The notes under the pieces were generated by a model, which had not been told where the DNA came from, ran no database searches, and saw nothing but the letters and a program-made list of their open reading frames with translations. The translations under genes were made by a program, and so were the position numbers. This document shows, piece by piece, positions 49,853 to 58,992 of a DNA stretch of 64,000 nucleotides. The stretch lies in the NCBI RefSeq assembly GCF_019042655.1, contig NZ_JAHPZO010000001.1, forward strand, positions 62,001-126,000, read 5' to 3'. This DNA comes from Planococcus sp. CP5-4_YE (GTDB taxonomy: Bacteria; Bacillota; Bacilli; Bacillales_A; Planococcaceae). Position 1 is the stretch's first letter. Every line of letters starts with the position of its first letter.

Positions 49853-50347
49853 CTAATTAACAAGACCGGCTAGTAGACGGATATCATCAAGCATGACTTC
49901 GGCAAAATCTGGAAAAAAGGCAACCATGCACGTACCAACAATTACTGTACCGGTCACAAATTGAAGAAAGCTGTATTTATAATCATTCGGATTGTCGGCA
50001 TAAGTTCTTTCCATATACATTGTATAGGCTCCTTGGATGCCACTGATGACAAACAACGCAATGACCGGAAGAAAGGATCTGTGCTCTTGAAAAGCAAAGA
50101 GAGCTCCGATGGAAACGGCTGCCCCTCCCCAACGGAAATAGGCATCCACTTTTTCGTGGCGCTTATTGACGAAATTCGATGAATTGGAGAAGAACTTCTT
50201 GCGCTCGACCCTTAAAATTTTGCGCAAGATCCAGTTCACGCCCATGATTGCCAAGACTGTGACCGCAATAAAGCCAATCAGCGGCCACACCCAGTCGTAT
50301 TGCGCTTCGTAATACCCCATTCCGCCTGTTTCACCGACTCCATTCAT
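49853..50347 (-). CDS. DUF4181-like membrane protein
   Basis: 164 aa. A first helix at ~22-40, then a basic cytosolic motif 'RKILRVERKKFFSNSSNFVN' and 'KRHEKVDAYFRW', followed by three more helices. The 'RKK-F-...-VN-H-K-D' pattern is that of DUF4181 of Bacillaceae. Function is unknown. It is 11 bp upstream of the PH-like gene and probably in one transcript. Confidence 0.65.
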   Translation of the reverse strand: MNGVGETGGMGYYEAQYDWVWPLIGFIAVTVLAIMGVNWILRKILRVERKKFFSNSSNFVNKRHEKVDAYFRWGGAAVSIGALFAFQEHRSFLPVIALFVISGIQGAYTMYMERTYADNPNDYKYSFLQFVTGTVIVGTCMVAFFPDFAEVMLDDIRLLAGLVN

Positions 50348-50611
50348 TTTATCGCCTCACCTTTCTGCTCAACACCGAAATACATTATGCTACTAGCTTT
50401 ATCGTATCACGAGATTTTGGGAAATTATAGAATATTTTTAAGTTTTCTGATAACCATCGACTCGTTCATCATTTTTTCGACTTTTGCGCCTCGTTCTCCT
50501 GCCGAGTTCGCTTCTTTGACAAAACAAAGGGCATACGCTATCGTAATTAAGTCAAATCCGACTAAGTTGATATGGTTTTTAAAAAATAAAAGAAAAATAA
50601 AGGAGGCGCTT

Positions 50612-51841
50612 ATGAAAGCTCTTTGGAAATCCTATGCAAATGTATCGCTTATCTTAAAAATCACCGTAGCACTTATCCTCGGTGTTATCGTTGGCTTGAT
50701 CTTCGGGCCAGATACGGCCGTCTTGGCACCGCTTGGCGATTTGCTCTTGCGGCTCTTGACCTTCTTGATTGTGCCGCTCATCTTCTTCACCTTGATCGTC
50801 GGGATCAACCAATCGAAAATCGGCGACCTTGGCCGAATGGGCGGAAAAGTCTTCCTGTTCTATACACTCAGTTCGGCATTCGCCATCATGGTCGGCTTAA
50901 CGGTCGCAAGCATTTTCCAGCCGGGGTCGGGCATGCAGCTCGACGGGTCGGAAACCTTTGATGTTCCGGACAACCCAGGCTTTGCGAGTGTCCTGTTGAA
51001 CATCGTGCCGTCCAATATCATCGCAGCATTCAGTGAAATGAACTTGCTTGGGATCATCTTCACGGCGTTCGCATTCGGCATTGCCATTTCCTATATGAGA
51101 AGCTCTTCGGAATTCGGCGAACTTGGCAATCACTTGATGAAAACCATCAATGCATTGAATGAAGCGACCTTGCTCGTCTTGAAAGCCATCCTTCAATACG
51201 TGCCGATCGGTATTTTTGCCATCATGGCGCAGACAGTCGGTTCCCAAGGATTGAACACGCTACAAGAGTTGCTCGGTATGGTCGGCGTCTTGTACATTGC
51301 CATTGCGGTCCAGATTGGAATCTACACTGCGGCGATGCTGTTGTTCAAAGTCAATCCGCTGCATTTCTTCAAGCAAGCCCGGACACCGATGCTGACGGCG
51401 TTTGTTACGCAAAGCAGCTCCGGCACCTTGCCTTTGACATTAGAGGCGGCACGCGGGCTCAAGATTCCGAAAAGCCTGTATGGCTTCAGCCTGCCGCTCG
51501 GCGCGACGATCAATATGGACGGGGCAGCCATCCGCATTGCCGTTTCGGCCATATTTGCCGCCAATATCATTGGCGATCCCTTAAGCTTATCTGAAATGTT
51601 CCTGGTTGTATTGATTGGGACGCTTGCTACCATCGGAACCGCCGGCATTCCAGGCGCTGGTATCGTCATGATCGCCACCGTCTTCGTCCAGCTAGGTTTG
51701 CCTATGGAGGCCGTCGCGCTCCTCACCGCGATCGATGCACTTGTCGGCATGGGCGCTACGATGCTCAATGTGACAGGTGACTTGGCGGGCTCGAAATTGA
51801 TCGATCAAAGTGAGAAAAGACGCGGCACAGCCAAGGCTTAA
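50612..51841 (+). CDS. Dicarboxylate/glutamate:cation symporter (DAACS family)
   Basis: 409 aa from MKALWKSYANVSLILKITVA, fixed by AAAGGAGG 5 nt upstream. Eight transmembrane helices plus two re-entrant loops. The family motifs are clear: HP1-type serine-rich 'TQSSSGTLPLTLEAARGLKI' (~275) and 'GATINMDGAA' (~305), where substrate and Na+/H+ bind. The substrate is glutamate, aspartate or a C4-dicarboxylate. Confidence 0.93.
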   Translation: MKALWKSYANVSLILKITVALILGVIVGLIFGPDTAVLAPLGDLLLRLLTFLIVPLIFFTLIVGINQSKIGDLGRMGGKVFLFYTLSSAFAIMVGLTVASIFQPGSGMQLDGSETFDVPDNPGFASVLLNIVPSNIIAAFSEMNLLGIIFTAFAFGIAISYMRSSSEFGELGNHLMKTINALNEATLLVLKAILQYVPIGIFAIMAQTVGSQGLNTLQELLGMVGVLYIAIAVQIGIYTAAMLLFKVNPLHFFKQARTPMLTAFVTQSSSGTLPLTLEAARGLKIPKSLYGFSLPLGATINMDGAAIRIAVSAIFAANIIGDPLSLSEMFLVVLIGTLATIGTAGIPGAGIVMIATVFVQLGLPMEAVALLTAIDALVGMGATMLNVTGDLAGSKLIDQSEKRRGTAKA

Positions 51842-51924
51842 CAAGACTCGTTGCGGACAAATCATCGAGCTCTGTGATACAGTGGGAGTATCTCGTATCC
51901 CACTGAAAAAGGAGACATGCAGTT

Positions 51925-52257
51925 ATGTATATCGTGACCAACCGTATCAAAATGAAACCGGGATTTGCTGAAAAAATGGCACCCAACTTCACCCGCCCAG
52001 GCGCATTGCAGGAAATGGAAGGCTTCCATAAAGTCGAAGTTACTGTTACTCAGGATCTGGAAGAATACGATGAACTGAACGTCAATATGTACTGGGAATC
52101 CTTAGAGAATTACGAAGCCTGGAAATCCAGCGATGTTTTCAAGCAAGCCCATAAACGTCCTGAACCAGCGGAAGGCGAAGAGAAAAAAGAATCGCCAATG
52201 CTTGGGAGCCAACTTGTCATCACGAAAGTTGCTTCGGTTATCGAAGCAGCGAAATAA
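51925..52257 (+). CDS. Antibiotic-biosynthesis-monooxygenase-fold protein, HmoA/IsdG-like
   Basis: 110 aa, beginning MYIVTNRIKMKPGFAEKMAP. Asn6, a Trp in 'MYWESLENYEAWKSSD' and His in 'FKQAHKRPE' occupy the places of the catalytic Asn-Trp-His of IsdG-type haem monooxygenases, and overall it resembles Bacillus HmoA. It may open haem to release iron. The haem role is a family inference. AAGGAG lies ~9 nt upstream. Repeat D2 starts right after the stop. Confidence 0.85.
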   Translation: MYIVTNRIKMKPGFAEKMAPNFTRPGALQEMEGFHKVEVTVTQDLEEYDELNVNMYWESLENYEAWKSSDVFKQAHKRPEPAEGEEKKESPMLGSQLVITKVASVIEAAK

Positions 52258-52259
52258 AG

Positions 52260-52485
52260 AAAGGCAAGAAGTCGTATTTTCCGAAGCTTATCGCTCGCTT
52301 TCCGCGGGCTCGCGCCCAAGCCTCCTCAGCCGCTTCGCTGCTTGCGGGGTCTCGATCGTCTCGCTGATCTACCGGAGTCGAGCGAACGCTTCTCCAAATA
52401 CTTATACAGTCCACTAGTTTTTAGGTTGTAAAAAACATCTACTTTTCGTGGTTTTTAGTGGATACTATACTTATTCAACATTCTG
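52260..52485 (-). repeat. Interspersed repeat family D, copy 2 (3' end truncated)
   Basis: On the - strand it starts TCAGAATGTTGAATAAG, shares 'GTATTTGGAGAAGCGTTCGC' and 'GAAAGCGAGCGATAAGCTTC' with copies 1 and 3, and ends in CGACTTCTTGCCTTTCTT against the HmoA-like stop codon. The usual end motif is missing here but appears on the other side of the adjacent hairpin (52517-52532). Confidence 0.88.
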
Positions 52486-52515
52486 AGAAACAGGCAGCTT
52501 TTGCTGCCTGTTTCT
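52485..52515. terminator. Terminator hairpin next to repeat D2
   Basis: GAAACAGGCAGC and GCTGCCTGTTTC pair perfectly around TTTT. Confidence 0.88.
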
Positions 52516-52591
52516 TCAGCTTGTTGAGAAACTCATTTTGTATGTGACTGGCTATTGGCGAGTCAGAAATACATGGGTTTCCAGTTGATTT

Positions 52592-53955
52592 TTAGGCCCT
52601 CTTGCTAAGCAAGAGGGCCATTTTCTTGATGTTTTGCGTCGCGGCGGTCAGATATGCTTGTTCTTGGACAGACTGGTGCCCGCGTCGCCTTGCGTATCGA
52701 AAACCATGAAGTTCTTTCGCATCGGCGAAACTCCGTTCAATCGTCTGGCTGCGCAGGCGGTACAGTTTTTTTCCACTGACCGTGTTGGTGTTGATCCGAA
52801 CTTGTTTCTTATAAGACTCCCAAACATGTCGCGTGATCGTCCGCTGTGTCGCGTTCGCAGAAAAACAGTCGGAACGCAATGGACAATTGGCACAGTCTTG
52901 CCTTCGGCTTTTATAGTGGCGATAGCCAGACCGATCCGTCGTGGCGTACGCGAGTTTACATCCCATTGGACACGCATAGGCATCCATCGATTCCACATAC
53001 GTAAATCGACTTTTAGGGAGCCTCGTATTTTGGTTCTTGAAACGGCGATAGCCCATTGCGACGAAGATGCCGGCCTTCTGAAGACTCATGCAAATATGCC
53101 CTGTGAAATACCCGGCATCGAGTGCAACGGCTTCGACAGGAAAGCTGAATTTCTTTGTTTGGTGTTCCAATCGCTCGAGATAAGGATCCGTATCGTGGAC
53201 GTTGCCCGGCGTGATAAAGGTGTCGGTGATGAAATTGTACTTGGCATCCACCGTCCGGTGGTCGAGGTAGAAGAAACCTTGTGGCTTGTGGTCCCGCATC
53301 AAGAAACCGCTGTCGGGATCCGTTTGACTGACCCGCGTCAACGACGCTTTTTTGTGCAAAGTCGGACGGATAGATTTCGGCTTTAAGGCTTTTTTCCATG
53401 GGCCGCCCGGTCTTGTTGGACCGCTTGTTCCAGTTCCCCGAGATAGCGAACGGCCTTTTCGGTCTTCGCTACGCGCAAAAACTTATTTTTATTGGCGTTT
53501 GCTTTTACGTGTGTCGAGTCGGATAACAGGACACGTCCACTCACAAACCCTTCAGCTTGGGCCTGGCGAACGGTCTCGTCAAAGATTTCCTCAAAGACTG
53601 AGGTGTCTTGAAAGCGACCTTTGCGATTAAAGCTGATCGTCGAATGATCCGGCACACGGTCCACCAACGAGTAGCCCAAGAACCACCGGTAGGCGATGTT
53701 CGCTTGAATTTCTTTTTCCAATTGGCGCTCTGACCGAATGCCGTAGAGGTAGCCGAGAAATAACATTTTGAACAGCGTCACCGGGGCAATGGACGGGCGT
53801 CCATTATCGGTACAGTAATAGGGCGTCGTAATCCGTTCAATGAAGGAGAAATCGATTAACTCGTCAACGGTCCGAAGGAAGTGATCCCGTGGCACTAGCT
53901 CATCAATGGACACCGTGGTTTGGTCATGACGATGATTTTGAACAGAACCCAACAT
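52592..53955 (-). pseudogene. IS1182 family transposase, interrupted by a -1 frameshift
   Basis: N-terminal part (to 53383): MLGSVQNHRHDQTTVSIDEL, 'YCTDNGRPSIAPVTLFKMLF', 'YRWFLGYSLVDRVPDHSTIS' and 'VLLSDSTHVKANANK' (a catalytic Asp). C-terminal part (from ~53399): 'VEAVALDAGYFT' (second Asp), zinc-like 'CANCPLRSDC' and 'TIERSFADAKELHGFRYAR' (catalytic Glu). The frames join at A-AAA-AAG (53390-53395 as T6 on +), a -1 slippery heptamer. Either a lost A inactivated it or frameshifting makes it. The last codons form the hairpin GGCCCTCTTGC/GCAAGAGGGCC. I could not define the element's inverted ends. Confidence 0.88.
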
Positions 53956-54010
53956 GGTTCGCTCACTCCTTTTCTTTTTGTCAGTATACGCCGGTTCGCT
54001 GGAATTGAGT

Positions 54011-54177
54011 AGTCAAAAAAACCGACAGTGAAGCGGAAGCCGGCGACTCCTGCGGGAACAGCGCGAGCCGAAGACCCTGCAGGAGCGCCAGCGACGAAGC
54101 GGCTGAGGCCGTGCCCGCGGAAAGCGTCCGGCTGGAGCGAAACGCAAAAAAGCTGCCGAGGTTTCTCGACAGCCTGA
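54011..54177 (+). repeat. Interspersed repeat family A, copy 3 (internal deletion)
   Basis: Starts AGTCAAAAAAACCGACAGTG and ends TTTCTCGACAGCCTGA like copy 1, but about 90 bp in the middle are missing between GAAGACCCTGCA and GCCAGCGACGAAGCGGC. It lies directly between the transposase gene and a terminator. Confidence 0.9.
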
Positions 54178-54213
54178 AGCAGGTGAAGAATTTCTCTTCA
54201 CCTGCTTTTTTCA
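54178..54213 (-). terminator. Terminator of the 85-aa membrane protein gene
   Basis: GCAGGTGAAGA and TCTTCACCTGC around ATTTC, followed by TTTTTT on the + strand; directly abuts repeat A copy 3. Confidence 0.88.
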
Positions 54214-54468
54214 TGCTTTTGTATAATTATGGCCTTTCCAATTGCGGTAGCCGATCACCACTTGAAAAAAGAATGCGATCGAACAGACCACAATCGCGAT
54301 ATAGCCGAGCATCGTAATCGGCTGCATCAAAATCGACTGAACGACCAGCAGCATCATCAAAGCCGCGATGCCAAAATTGACGATATAGGGCTTATCGTAG
54401 AATTTCTTCGAGGCGATCCCGACAAAAACCGCCACCCCGATAATTGCGATAAATAACAACATGTCCAT
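54211..54468 (-). CDS. Small membrane protein, 85 aa, unknown
   Basis: Three transmembrane helices: 'LLFIAIIGVAVFVGIASK', 'YIVNFGIAALMMLLVVQSIL' and 'MLGYIAIVVCSIAFFFQVVI', then a basic tail. AAAGGATGG precedes the ATG. It is monocistronic, and I recognise no family. Confidence 0.65.
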   Translation of the reverse strand: MDMLLFIAIIGVAVFVGIASKKFYDKPYIVNFGIAALMMLLVVQSILMQPITMLGYIAIVVCSIAFFFQVVIGYRNWKGHNYTKA

Positions 54469-54569
54469 TGAATTCCATCCTTTTTTGAAAGATTAACTCA
54501 TTTCCTAACATCAACTATAGCATAATTCCAATCCTGAAAGCGTCTGGCTTTCAGCTGAATCGACACATA

Positions 54570-54607
54570 ATAAACCCCCAATCCACAAATAGCGGATTGG
54601 GGGTTTT
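54570..54607 (-). terminator. Terminator of the amidohydrolase-SDR-73 aa operon
   Basis: AACCCCCAATCC and GGATTGGGGGTT pair around ACAAATAGC. Confidence 0.9.
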
Positions 54608-54611
54608 TGGC

Positions 54612-54833
54612 TTAATGTGCTTTCAATTCCGCAACAAGCTTGCGGTAAGTATCAAAATCGAATTCGACGCTTCCTTTTTTATAAAACCACAACACAGCAT
54701 CTTTATCGCCGCGTGCGAGCATATGCGTGATGACGGCTTTCGGGCTCGACACATCGACGCCTGCTTGGTCCGCTTCACGCAATTTTTCCATTTTTTCCCG
54801 CTTCGTAGCCAATTGGGCTTCCCCCTTTTTCAT
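54612..54833 (-). CDS. Unknown 73-aa soluble protein
   Basis: MKKGEAQLATKREKMEKLRE, then 'VDVSSPKAVITHMLARGDKD', 'AVLWFYKKGSVEFDFDTYRK'. Charged helical start with a compact alpha/beta remainder. It overlaps the SDR gene by 4 bp (ATGA), so it is translationally coupled to it. I recognise no family. Confidence 0.65.
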   Translation of the reverse strand: MKKGEAQLATKREKMEKLREADQAGVDVSSPKAVITHMLARGDKDAVLWFYKKGSVEFDFDTYRKLVAELKAH

Positions 54834-55549
54834 TTCGGCAGCTCCCTTAAATCAAGCAACACCGGCAGTTCATTGAAATCAGGGCGTTGCATCAACTGGA
54901 TCAAGCCTGATGCTGTGTCTTCCGGGGTGCTGAGTTTGCCGCTGCGCTTATAATCGCGGAAATGCTCAATCTGCGGAAAATCCTCTTCCCCGCTTTCCCG
55001 GATTTTTTCTTGCATGCCGGTATCGATAATCCCCGGTGCGACCGAAACCGCTTTAAGATTTTCATATTCAGCATCCAAACAGGTCGTGTAATGGTCGAGG
55101 CCTGCTTTGCCGGCGCAATAGGCGCTCCAGCCTTTGACCTGTTTTCTGCCGGCACCTGACGAGATATTGACGATGCGGCGCGCCTTTAAGGACGCTGTCC
55201 CGCCCAAGAAAGCGGAAGACAAAGCCATCGGCGCGGTCAAGTTCAAGGTGATGCTCTTCGCGATGTCCTGTCCGTCGTTCGCGGCGGCAAAGCCGATCGG
55301 TTCGACCGTTCCGGCATTATTGACCAAAGTGACCGCTTCGGCTTCAGCTGAAATTTCTTTTGCCGCTCGCGACATGACTTCGGAAATCCCAGCGATATCA
55401 GTCAAATCATGGGTGATGAACAGTGCACCCGTCCAGTCTTCAGGCTTTGTGCGGGCGATGCCGATGACTTGATGGCCGGAATCCGCCAATTGCTTGCTGA
55501 GTGCAAGGCCGATGCCTTTCGAAGCACCGGTAATGATAAATGTTTCCAT
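54830..55549 (-). CDS. SDR family reductase (YueD/benzil-reductase-like)
   Basis: 239 aa from METFIITGASKGIGLALSKQ (GGAGGTG upstream). TGASKGIG binds NADPH ('GIARTKPED' with Arg favours NADP), NNAG is at ~82, and the catalytic Ser-Tyr-Lys lies in 'NISSGAGRKQ' and 'YCAGK'. It resembles the Bacillus (S)-benzoin-forming benzil reductase YueD and sepiapterin-reductase-like enzymes. It starts 2 bp after the amidohydrolase stop. Confidence 0.85.
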   Translation of the reverse strand: METFIITGASKGIGLALSKQLADSGHQVIGIARTKPEDWTGALFITHDLTDIAGISEVMSRAAKEISAEAEAVTLVNNAGTVEPIGFAAANDGQDIAKSITLNLTAPMALSSAFLGGTASLKARRIVNISSGAGRKQVKGWSAYCAGKAGLDHYTTCLDAEYENLKAVSVAPGIIDTGMQEKIRESGEEDFPQIEHFRDYKRSGKLSTPEDTASGLIQLMQRPDFNELPVLLDLRELPK

Positions 55550-55551
55550 CT

Positions 55552-57132
55552 TCACACCTCCACCCCGTTTTTCTCATACATGACTTCGCCTGCAACGAGC
55601 GTCATTTCCACTTCGGCGTGCAGCAATTGCTCCTCAGGCCCTTCAAACAAATCACTGTCGAACACGGTGAAATCTGCATCGAATCCTTCTTTGATCAAGC
55701 CGCGGCGATGCTCCATGCAAATGGCTTGCGCACTGCCGTAGGTATACAGGCGGATCGCTTCGAAGCGGCTGAGCTTTTGTTCTGGCAAATAGCCTTCGTG
55801 CGTCTCTTCGGGTTTTCTGCGTGCGACAGCCGCAAACAAGCCTTGACGGGGGTCGACTTCCTCAATCGGCGCATCGGAGCCGCCTGCACAGATGATGCCC
55901 TCATCCAATAGCGTCTTCCAGGCATACGATAACGCGAGACGGTCATCGCCGAGCCGCTCCACTACCCACGGGAAATCCGAAGGCACAAAACTTGGCTGCA
56001 AATCAAGCGCCACATCAAGGCGCTTCAAACGTTCAAGCAAGTCTTCTCTCAGCACCATCGCGTGGATGAGCCGGTCTCGCTTGCCTTCAGGTGTTGGATG
56101 GGCTTCAATCGCATCGAGCGCTTTTTCCATCGCGAAATCCCCGATGACGTGGATCGCAACCGCTTCCCCGTGTTTTCTTGCGACGGACACGAGGCGTTTC
56201 AATTCTTCGTCGGAATGAATCGCCACGCCGCTAGTCGATGGGTCGTCTGTGTAAGGGCGGCTAAGCAATGCCGTCCTGCCGCCAATCGAACCGTCAGCGA
56301 ATAATTTCATCGGGCCCGGATCGATAAACGGTTCCAAATACTCGGCGTCTTCCATCATTTCCTCAAAAGCACTATGGGCGCGCAACAAATGGGCACGGAA
56401 TTTCGTTTCCTTGCCGATTACGTTTCGGAAAGCTTGCAGCGGCCGTGAATAATGGCCGTAATACCCCATATCTTCTGTATGGCCTCCTGTAAGCCCAAGC
56501 TTGAGCAAATCGTCGACTGAAGTTTTCAGCGCTTTCGTCAAATAATCGACGCTCACTTCAGGCACAACATTCGCAACGAGATCCTGGGCTGCATCGAGCA
56601 AATATCCTGTCGGTTCTCCGTTCGTATCGCGTACAATGACGCCGCCTTCTGGATCTTCGGTTTCTTTCGTAATGCCTGCTAGTTCAAGCGCGCGTGAATT
56701 GGCAAGCACCGCATGGCGGCATACACGTTTTAGCATCATCGGCGATTCGCAAATGGCGTCCAATTCAATGCGGTGGAAAATTTTGCGGTCTGGGAAGTTG
56801 TTTTCATTCCATCCTTCACCGATAAACCATTCATCGCCCGTATGTCCTTCGGTCGAGTGGATCAATTGCTGTTTCATGCCGTCTGAACTGTCGATTTTCG
56901 ACAAATCGACGCGCATCAATTTTTCTCCATGCTGAATCAGATGCAGGTGACTGTCGACTAGCCCCGGGTACATGGTACGGCCGGCCAAATCGATTTCCTT
57001 ATCGGCTAGTTGACGCAGTTCTTCATAAGACCCTGTTTTTTCTATGCGGTCGTCAGAGACAAGCACCGCTTCTACGGTCTCGCCTTCTGTTTCCATCGTA
57101 TAAATCTGTCCCCCGTAAATAAGCACCTTCAT
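55552..57132 (-). CDS. Amidohydrolase family protein (YtcJ-like)
   Basis: 526 aa. The metal-binding HxH is in 'GLVDSHLHLIQHG' (~60), 'AIHVIGDFAMEKALDAIE' holds another ligand His, and 'CAGGSDAPIEEVDPRQGLFA' the final Asp, all typical of the YtcJ/AtzN-like amidohydrolase group. The substrate is unknown (N-acyl or amide bonds). ATG at 57132 was chosen, 9 nt from AAGGAG; a TTG one codon earlier is possible. First gene of a three-gene operon. Confidence 0.9.
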   Translation of the reverse strand: MKVLIYGGQIYTMETEGETVEAVLVSDDRIEKTGSYEELRQLADKEIDLAGRTMYPGLVDSHLHLIQHGEKLMRVDLSKIDSSDGMKQQLIHSTEGHTGDEWFIGEGWNENNFPDRKIFHRIELDAICESPMMLKRVCRHAVLANSRALELAGITKETEDPEGGVIVRDTNGEPTGYLLDAAQDLVANVVPEVSVDYLTKALKTSVDDLLKLGLTGGHTEDMGYYGHYSRPLQAFRNVIGKETKFRAHLLRAHSAFEEMMEDAEYLEPFIDPGPMKLFADGSIGGRTALLSRPYTDDPSTSGVAIHSDEELKRLVSVARKHGEAVAIHVIGDFAMEKALDAIEAHPTPEGKRDRLIHAMVLREDLLERLKRLDVALDLQPSFVPSDFPWVVERLGDDRLALSYAWKTLLDEGIICAGGSDAPIEEVDPRQGLFAAVARRKPEETHEGYLPEQKLSRFEAIRLYTYGSAQAICMEHRRGLIKEGFDADFTVFDSDLFEGPEEQLLHAEVEMTLVAGEVMYEKNGVEV

Positions 57133-57253
57133 CAAAAACCACTCCTTTTCTCTTTGTTCATCATAAATATATTTTTCTGTGCATTCAATAAGTTTGGCTG
57201 GAAACGGCTAAATTTTTCTGCGCCTGCCCGCAGATACACGCTTCGCCCATTTA

Positions 57254-57262
57254 TGATATACT
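57254..57262 (+). promoter_or_regulatory. Extended -10 promoter element
   Basis: TGATATACT fits TGN-TATAAT with one mismatch, 38 bp upstream of the CBS-domain protein start; no clear -35 is seen. Confidence 0.5.
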
Positions 57263-57299
57263 ATGCACAACTTTAGAAAGCTGAGGTGAGCTCCCGGAC

Positions 57300-58613
57300 A
57301 TGGGGGACGAATTGGACAGTATATTTTATCTTTATATCGCAACCGCAAGTATTCTTTTATTTTTTACCGCTTTTTTTGTAGGAGCGGAATTCTCCATCAT
57401 CCGGGTGCGCTTGTCGCGCATCGAACAAGCCTTGTCGGAAGGGCGCAAAAATGCCAATTGGCTAGAAAAAATCAGCAATAATTTAGACTATTATCTATCC
57501 GTTTCACGCTTTGGTATTGCAGTGACGGCAATCGGCCTTGGCTGGCTGTCAAAAAACATTGCCGAGTTGCCTTCTGTACAAGCATTGGCCGATAATGCCG
57601 GATCAAATGCGGCAGGGCCAATCGCGTATATCACAGTGCTCTTGCTGGTCTTTTTCATCCGGGCCATCATCGGGGAACTGGCGCCGAAAGCCTTGGCAGC
57701 CCAGTATGCAGAACGCGCAGCTTTCCGCCTCGCCCCTGCACTGAGTCTTGCCGGCAGTATATTCGCCCCCATACTTTGGCTGCTCAATGCAGCGGCACGG
57801 CTCTTGTTGCGGCCACTCGGCATCAGGACTTTACAGCCGGAATACGGCCATTCCGAGGAAGACTTGAAGCATTTGATGCACGAGAGTTACCAGAGCGGCG
57901 AGATTAACCAGAATGAATTGGCGTATATGCAAAACATCTTTTCGTTTGATGAACGGCTGGCGAAAGACATCATGCTGCCGCGAACGCAAATGATTACCAT
58001 TTCGCTGGAAATGGATCATGATGAATTAATGGAAATTATTGAAGAACATCAATATACACGCTACCCCGTAACCGAAGACGGCGATAAAGACGCCATTATC
58101 GGCTTTGTTAATATCAAGGAATTATTGACGAGCTACACGACGGCTAGAGATCTTTCGAAAAGCTTGACGATCCATGACTTGCCGTTCGTTCATGATCAGG
58201 CGCCAATCCAAGATGTGCTTTTGCGTATGCAAAGCCAGCACGTCCACATGGCGATCGTTGTCGATGAATACGGCGGGACGGCGGGGGTCATCACAATGGA
58301 AGACATCCTTGAAGAAATTGTCGGCGAAATCCGCGACGAGTTCGACCACGATGAAACCGATGACATCAAACGATTGGATCACCATAATTTCCTTGTCAAT
58401 GGCCGGGTACTGCTATCAGAACTCGAAGCCCGCTTCCCGATTGAATTTGAGGAAAGTGAAGACATCGACACTGTCGGGGGCTGGGTCCAGATGATGGACA
58501 CCGACATTTCAGAAGGCGGCGTCATCGATCTGACCGACTTCCGCTTTATCGTGCGCGAGATGGAGAACCACCAAATCATCACTGTCCAATTGAACAAGAA
58601 AAACAAATCATAG
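57300..58613 (+). CDS. Hemolysin-family CNNM/CorC-type membrane protein with CBS domains
   Basis: 437 aa. DUF21/CNNM membrane domain with four helices (~8-190; '[20 protein letters not shown]', '[20 protein letters not shown]'), a CBS pair (~210-335; '[20 protein letters not shown]', '[20 protein letters not shown]') and a C-terminal CorC_HlyC domain. These proteins handle Mg2+ or resistance to it; the name hemolysin is historical. GAGGTGAGC stands ~11 nt before the ATG. Confidence 0.92.
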   Translation: MGDELDSIFYLYIATASILLFFTAFFVGAEFSIIRVRLSRIEQALSEGRKNANWLEKISNNLDYYLSVSRFGIAVTAIGLGWLSKNIAELPSVQALADNAGSNAAGPIAYITVLLLVFFIRAIIGELAPKALAAQYAERAAFRLAPALSLAGSIFAPILWLLNAAARLLLRPLGIRTLQPEYGHSEEDLKHLMHESYQSGEINQNELAYMQNIFSFDERLAKDIMLPRTQMITISLEMDHDELMEIIEEHQYTRYPVTEDGDKDAIIGFVNIKELLTSYTTARDLSKSLTIHDLPFVHDQAPIQDVLLRMQSQHVHMAIVVDEYGGTAGVITMEDILEEIVGEIRDEFDHDETDDIKRLDHHNFLVNGRVLLSELEARFPIEFEESEDIDTVGGWVQMMDTDISEGGVIDLTDFRFIVREMENHQIITVQLNKKNKS

Positions 58614-58648
58614 AAAAACGGCATTGCTTAAATAGCAATGTCTTTTTT
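58614..58648 (+). terminator. Terminator left of repeat D3
   Basis: GGCATTGCT and AGCAATGTC pair around TAAAT with TTTTTT following; the same 22 bases recur at the right side of repeat D3. Confidence 0.85.
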
Positions 58649-58952
58649 CAGAGTGTTGAAGAAGTCCATAAATCCATTACGAATTAAATGGAGTGGTATT
58701 TCTACATTCAATAATCAATGATCTTTCGAAGTATTTGGAGAAGCGTTCGCTCGACTCCTACGGGATCAGCGGGTTTGAGAGACCCCGCAGGCAATGAATG
58801 AGCGAAGCTGTGCTGAGCACATTCATTTGCGATGCTCGAGCGTAGTGAGAGTTGAGCAACGCTTTAGTGACGAGGAGGCTCGATTCCCGCCCCGAGGAAA
58901 GCGAGCGATAAGCTTCGGAAAATACGATTTCTTATCTTTCTCGACAAATTGA
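58649..58952 (+). repeat. Interspersed repeat family D, copy 3
   Basis: Starts CAGAGTGTTGAAGAAG and ends TTTCTCGACAAATTGA. It shares the blocks of copies 1 and 2 and additionally contains 'GAATGAGCGAAGC' and 'GTGAGAGTTGAGCAACGC', which resemble the middle of family A. No gene lies in this stretch. Confidence 0.9.
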
Positions 58953-58992
58953 AAAAACCGGCATTGCTTAAATAGCAATGCCGGTTTTTTAT
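58951..58992 (-). terminator. Terminator right of repeat D3
   Basis: AAAAAACCGGCATTGCT and AGCAATGCCGGTTTTTT, a perfect 17-bp stem ending the sulfurtransferase operon; it duplicates the hairpin at 58614. Confidence 0.93.

Noticed and set aside
50540..50575. Inverted repeat TTAAGTC/GACTAAG upstream of the DAACS symporter as an operator
   Set aside because: Imperfect and short, with no match to a known site; it could be chance.
57136..57299. Mn2+ or Mg2+ riboswitch upstream of the CBS-domain membrane protein
   Set aside because: I looked for yybP-ykoY and M-box landmarks and found none in the 160-bp gap.
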